Positions 5,850 through 7,730 of a stretch of DNA of 7,730 nt are shown one piece after another. The stretch comes from Bacteroidota bacterium (GTDB lineage Bacteria > Zhuqueibacterota > JdFR-76 > DREG01): assembly GCA_030624545.1 (NCBI GenBank), contig JAUXJX010000074.1, forward strand, positions 1 to 7,730. The letters run 5' to 3'. The translations under genes and the position numbers were made by a program. The notes beneath the pieces are model-generated. The model was given only the letters and a program-made list of their open reading frames with translations. It was not told the DNA's origin and did not search any database. Numbering within the stretch: the first letter of the stretch is position 1; each line of letters opens with the position of its first letter.

Positions 5850-6836
5850 CTATTGTGACCTGCCGCCCCCATTCCTTTTGATCTCGTCAATATGATGCTG
5901 AGCAAGTGCGCGCCACGTGTTATCCCTCATAGATAGTTCGTACTGCTTGATTGCCTCTGCAATATTTCCCAGTTGCTCGTATGCCCGGCCTGCTTCAAAA
6001 TGCGCCGGTGCATAGAATTTCCTCTTTGATTGCACAATCCTAATACAGTTAACGGCAGCCTCCCGCGCCGCTCGATATCTCCAGACATCATTTAACACAT
6101 TGGCGAGCCTGAAATATGCGTCTGAAAATCGGGGATCGATGCCCACGGCGGTTTGTAGTGCTTCGATTGCTTGAGAAGTTCTGCCCAATGCTACCAAAGA
6201 GGTACCCAGACCGCTATGAGCTAGTGCATAATCAGGCTTGGTATTGATTGCCAGGCGGAACTCGGCCACCGCTTTTTCATGAACCGGAGGATTTGAATTG
6301 GCATATATGGTTGCCAAGCCATAGTGAGCTTTTGCATGAGTGGGGTCTATCTCAGTCGCTTTTTTGTAACTCGATGCGGCATGCTCCCGCCTGCCAAGCT
6401 TTAGCAACAGATTGCCCTGGGCGTTGTAAACGCTTGCGTAATTCGGATTATTCTCAATGGCGTTTTCGTAAGCGGCAAGGGCCTCACTCGATTTGTTGTC
6501 ACCCGTATAGGCCAGTCCCAATCCGTAATATGCGCGTGCGAAGGATGAGTCAACTTTGATCGCTTCATTGAATAGCCTTATCGCCTTCTTATACTGTCTC
6601 CCTCTCAGGGCGCTATTACCCTGGTTAACCAGGTCATTTCTCCTATTCTTAAGCCTGACTTCTTCGTTCTTCCCCTCAGCCTCCTTCTTCTTGCGTTCAA
6701 ATTCCAGACTGTCGGCCTTGAACTTTTTAAGCTGCTTCTTATATTCTTCATCTTGTGCAAATGACTGTCTTGGCACCATCAGAATTACCAGAAAAGCAGA
6801 AACAATCAATGCGGGAACCACGCGATACCATTTCAT
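5850..6836 (-). CDS. Secreted or periplasmic TPR-repeat protein
   Basis: This 328-residue protein begins with a signal peptide: MKW, a positive R5, a hydrophobic core (~6-21) and likely cleavage after SFA (27). There is no lipobox, so it should be released or held in the periplasm. A charged, Lys/Glu-rich stretch (~29-66) likely forms a coiled coil. About seven TPR units follow (~68-310), with the usual G/A/Y pattern and A..Y..AI...P at repeat ends. TPR arrays bind proteins; the partner is unknown. The frame stays open upstream into the neighbouring tRNA gene, allowing a false start at 6905 (a 351-residue product opening MGVRVPPSAP). The real start is ATG 6836-6834: it has GGAGGTG 5 nt before it and a signal peptide right after. 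It is last in the tpiA-secG-tRNA unit and is followed by a strong terminator. Confidence 0.9.
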   Translation of the reverse strand: MKWYRVVPALIVSAFLVILMVPRQSFAQDEEYKKQLKKFKADSLEFERKKKEAEGKNEEVRLKNRRNDLVNQGNSALRGRQYKKAIRLFNEAIKVDSSFARAYYGLGLAYTGDNKSSEALAAYENAIENNPNYASVYNAQGNLLLKLGRREHAASSYKKATEIDPTHAKAHYGLATIYANSNPPVHEKAVAEFRLAINTKPDYALAHSGLGTSLVALGRTSQAIEALQTAVGIDPRFSDAYFRLANVLNDVWRYRAAREAAVNCIRIVQSKRKFYAPAHFEAGRAYEQLGNIAEAIKQYELSMRDNTWRALAQHHIDEIKRNGGGRSQ

Positions 6837-6841
6837 CTCAA

Positions 6842-6848
6842 CACCTCC
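6842..6848 (-). promoter_or_regulatory. Strong Shine-Dalgarno site fixing the TPR gene start
   Basis: GGAGGTG on the minus strand lies 5 nt before ATG 6836-6834. It decides this start over the longer open frame that begins inside the tRNA gene. Confidence 0.85.
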
Positions 6849-6875
6849 GATTTTGAGACCATTGCTACGGCAAAT

Positions 6876-6962
6876 TGGTGCCGAAGGGGGGACTCGAACC
6901 CCCACGCCCGGAAGAGCACTGCCCCCTCAAGACAGCGTGTCTACCAGTTTCACCACTTCGGC
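6876..6962 (-). tRNA. tRNA-Leu (anticodon GAG)
   Basis: This 87-nt gene folds as a long-variable-arm tRNA. The acceptor stem GCCGAAG pairs fully with CTTCGGC, followed by discriminator A and an encoded CCA. The D arm contains CTGGTAGAC. The anticodon arm is CTGTC-TTGAGGG-GGCAG, placing GAG in the anticodon, which reads CUC and CUU leucine codons. The variable arm can form a short stem, as expected for leucine tRNA. The T arm is GGGGG-TTCGAGT-CCCCC. It lies 78 nt after secG and 39 nt before the TPR gene, in the same direction, so it is probably cut from a longer transcript. Confidence 0.97.
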
Positions 6963-7040
6963 GATTTTTCTCAGTTTTGTAATAAAGCATTTCTCTCATG
7001 TAATGTAATATGTGCATGTATAGAAAAACAAGAAGTTTTT

Positions 7041-7403
7041 TTAATTTGTTGAATCTGTTGCTGCGGGAATTGTTGTTTGGCCTGGAAGAACATCAGGAGT
7101 CTGCAATAAACTTGCCGGCGAAGGATTGCTTTGGACCTCTTCTTGAATCAAACTCCTACTTGGCTCAACGTTTTTTTTCATCAGACCTTGAACGATGCTT
7201 CCCATCATAAAGACAATCGCCATGACAATTGTCGCCTTGCTCAAGAAGTCGCCGGCGCCTCGACCGCCGAATACTGCTCCAATGTTCCCACTTTGGCCGC
7301 CAAATGTCGCAGCCAATCCGCCGCCCTTGCTTGACTGCATTAGGATGGCGACAGTCAAAAGTATGCAAATCATTACATGCAGTGCAATCAAAAATGCTGA
7401 CAT
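7041..7403 (-). CDS. secG: Protein translocase subunit SecG
   Basis: This 120-residue protein is the small SecG subunit of the SecYEG channel, which moves proteins across or into the inner membrane with SecA. It has two membrane helices (~2-21 and ~56-75) joined by the conserved loop LMQSSKGGGLAATFGG followed by VFGGRGAGDFLSKAT. The tail (76-120) is rich in Ser, Pro, Thr and Gln and not conserved in the family. ATG 7403-7401 has AGAGGA about 7 nt upstream. tpiA ends 36 nt before it and tRNA-Leu follows 78 nt after it. A 6-bp A/T-only hairpin right after the stop is too weak to be a convincing terminator, so transcription likely continues into the tRNA. Confidence 0.96.
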   Translation of the reverse strand: MSAFLIALHVMICILLTVAILMQSSKGGGLAATFGGQSGNIGAVFGGRGAGDFLSKATIVMAIVFMMGSIVQGLMKKNVEPSRSLIQEEVQSNPSPASLLQTPDVLPGQTTIPAATDSTN

Positions 7404-7439
7404 CGTTATTCCTCTCTTATCTTCTGTTTTAACTGCTTC

Positions 7440-7730
7440 CTAATTGCTATGTTCCGCCGCCCTGACGATTTCAGTAAAGCTATCTGCCTTCAAGCTGGCC
7501 CCGCCAACCAGAGCCCCATCGATGTCGGTCTGAGACAAAATTTCAAGGGCATTATTCTCATTGACAGACCCGCCATACTGAATCCGAATTTCCTGGGCAA
7601 GTTGGTCGTCGAACCACTGACGCAGTGTATGACGAATAAACTGATGAACCTCCACGGCCTGTTCCGGCGTTGCATTTTTCCCCGTACCGATCGCCCAAAC
7701 AGGTTCATAAGCGATAATGATCTTATTCAG
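7440..7730 (-). CDS. tpiA: Triose-phosphate isomerase, C-terminal part
   Basis: This is the last 96 residues of the glycolytic enzyme that interconverts dihydroxyacetone phosphate and glyceraldehyde 3-phosphate in the cytoplasm. The gene continues past the right edge. The active-site segment [12 protein letters not shown] is present at the beginning, with the catalytic glutamate (residue 9 of the visible part) and the flexible loop. YGGSVNENN and GALVGGASL, the phosphate-binding segments, follow. The ending, [13 protein letters not shown], is typical. The frame is intact to the TAG at 7442-7440. It is the first gene seen of the tpiA-secG-tRNA-Leu-TPR unit. Confidence 0.96.
   Translation of the reverse strand: MNKIIIAYEPVWAIGTGKNATPEQAVEVHQFIRHTLRQWFDDQLAQEIRIQYGGSVNENNALEILSQTDIDGALVGGASLKADSFTEIVRAAEHSN

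Noticed and set aside
7024..7040. AAAAAC/GTTTTT hairpin just after secG
   Set aside because: Six pairs with a single G-C and no G/C-rich core; read-through into tRNA-Leu is more likely.
6963..7040. Possible separate promoter for tRNA-Leu (TTGTTT with TACATT at 18 nt on the minus strand)
   Set aside because: The region is A/T-rich and several equally weak box pairs can be drawn, so no single promoter can be supported.
1..7730. Mobile elements, CRISPR arrays, toxin-antitoxin pairs or phage genes
   Set aside because: No transposase, integrase, regularly spaced repeats or terminal inverted repeats were seen; the genes are chromosomal housekeeping types.

Overview
The window reads as one piece of an ordinary bacterial chromosome, densely packed with housekeeping genes and showing no mobile element, CRISPR array or phage gene. 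The gene set (SecG, triose-phosphate isomerase, endonuclease III, PlsY, a fused Dak/DegV protein, a degenerate HD-GYP protein and a periplasmic-type TPR protein) suggests a free-living bacterium with a secretory pathway and phospholipid synthesis through acyl-phosphate. The PlsY motif variant and overall style resemble uncultured Gram-negative-type phyla (for example Zixibacteria or other FCB-related lineages), but this placement is a weak impression and not a demonstrated result.

Left block, minus strand (1-1086): nth (endonuclease III), with a good sigma70-like promoter, is followed by the first part of a succinyl-CoA-synthetase-beta-type ATP-grasp gene. That gene has its own promoter, a Shine-Dalgarno site and a TTG start, but carries an apparent one-base frameshift in an A5 run about 20 codons in. 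It runs off the left edge.

Central block, plus strand (1395-3836): a 600-residue protein joins a FakA-type fatty acid kinase (Dak domain plus metal-site middle domain) to a FakB/DegV fatty-acid-carrier domain. It is followed after 9 nt by plsY. Together they would convert a free fatty acid to acyl-phosphate and pass the acyl group to glycerol-3-phosphate, giving lysophosphatidic acid. This is the most interesting unit in the window: a kinase and its normally separate carrier are one polypeptide, next to the enzyme that can use the product.

Middle block, minus strand (3916-5530): a YdjM-type membrane-bound putative metal hydrolase and a variant HD-GYP-like protein that keeps the HD metal ligands but has lost the GYP motif. 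A 319-nt non-coding stretch (5531-5849) upstream holds a strong intrinsic terminator for the next operon, a tandem 8-base repeat with 11-bp period and a small hairpin.

Right block, minus strand (5794-7730): tpiA (C-terminal part) - secG - tRNA-Leu(GAG) - secreted TPR protein - terminator. All are in one direction with short gaps and are probably transcribed together. The secG/tRNA-Leu(GAG) adjacency is also found in E. coli (secG-leuU).
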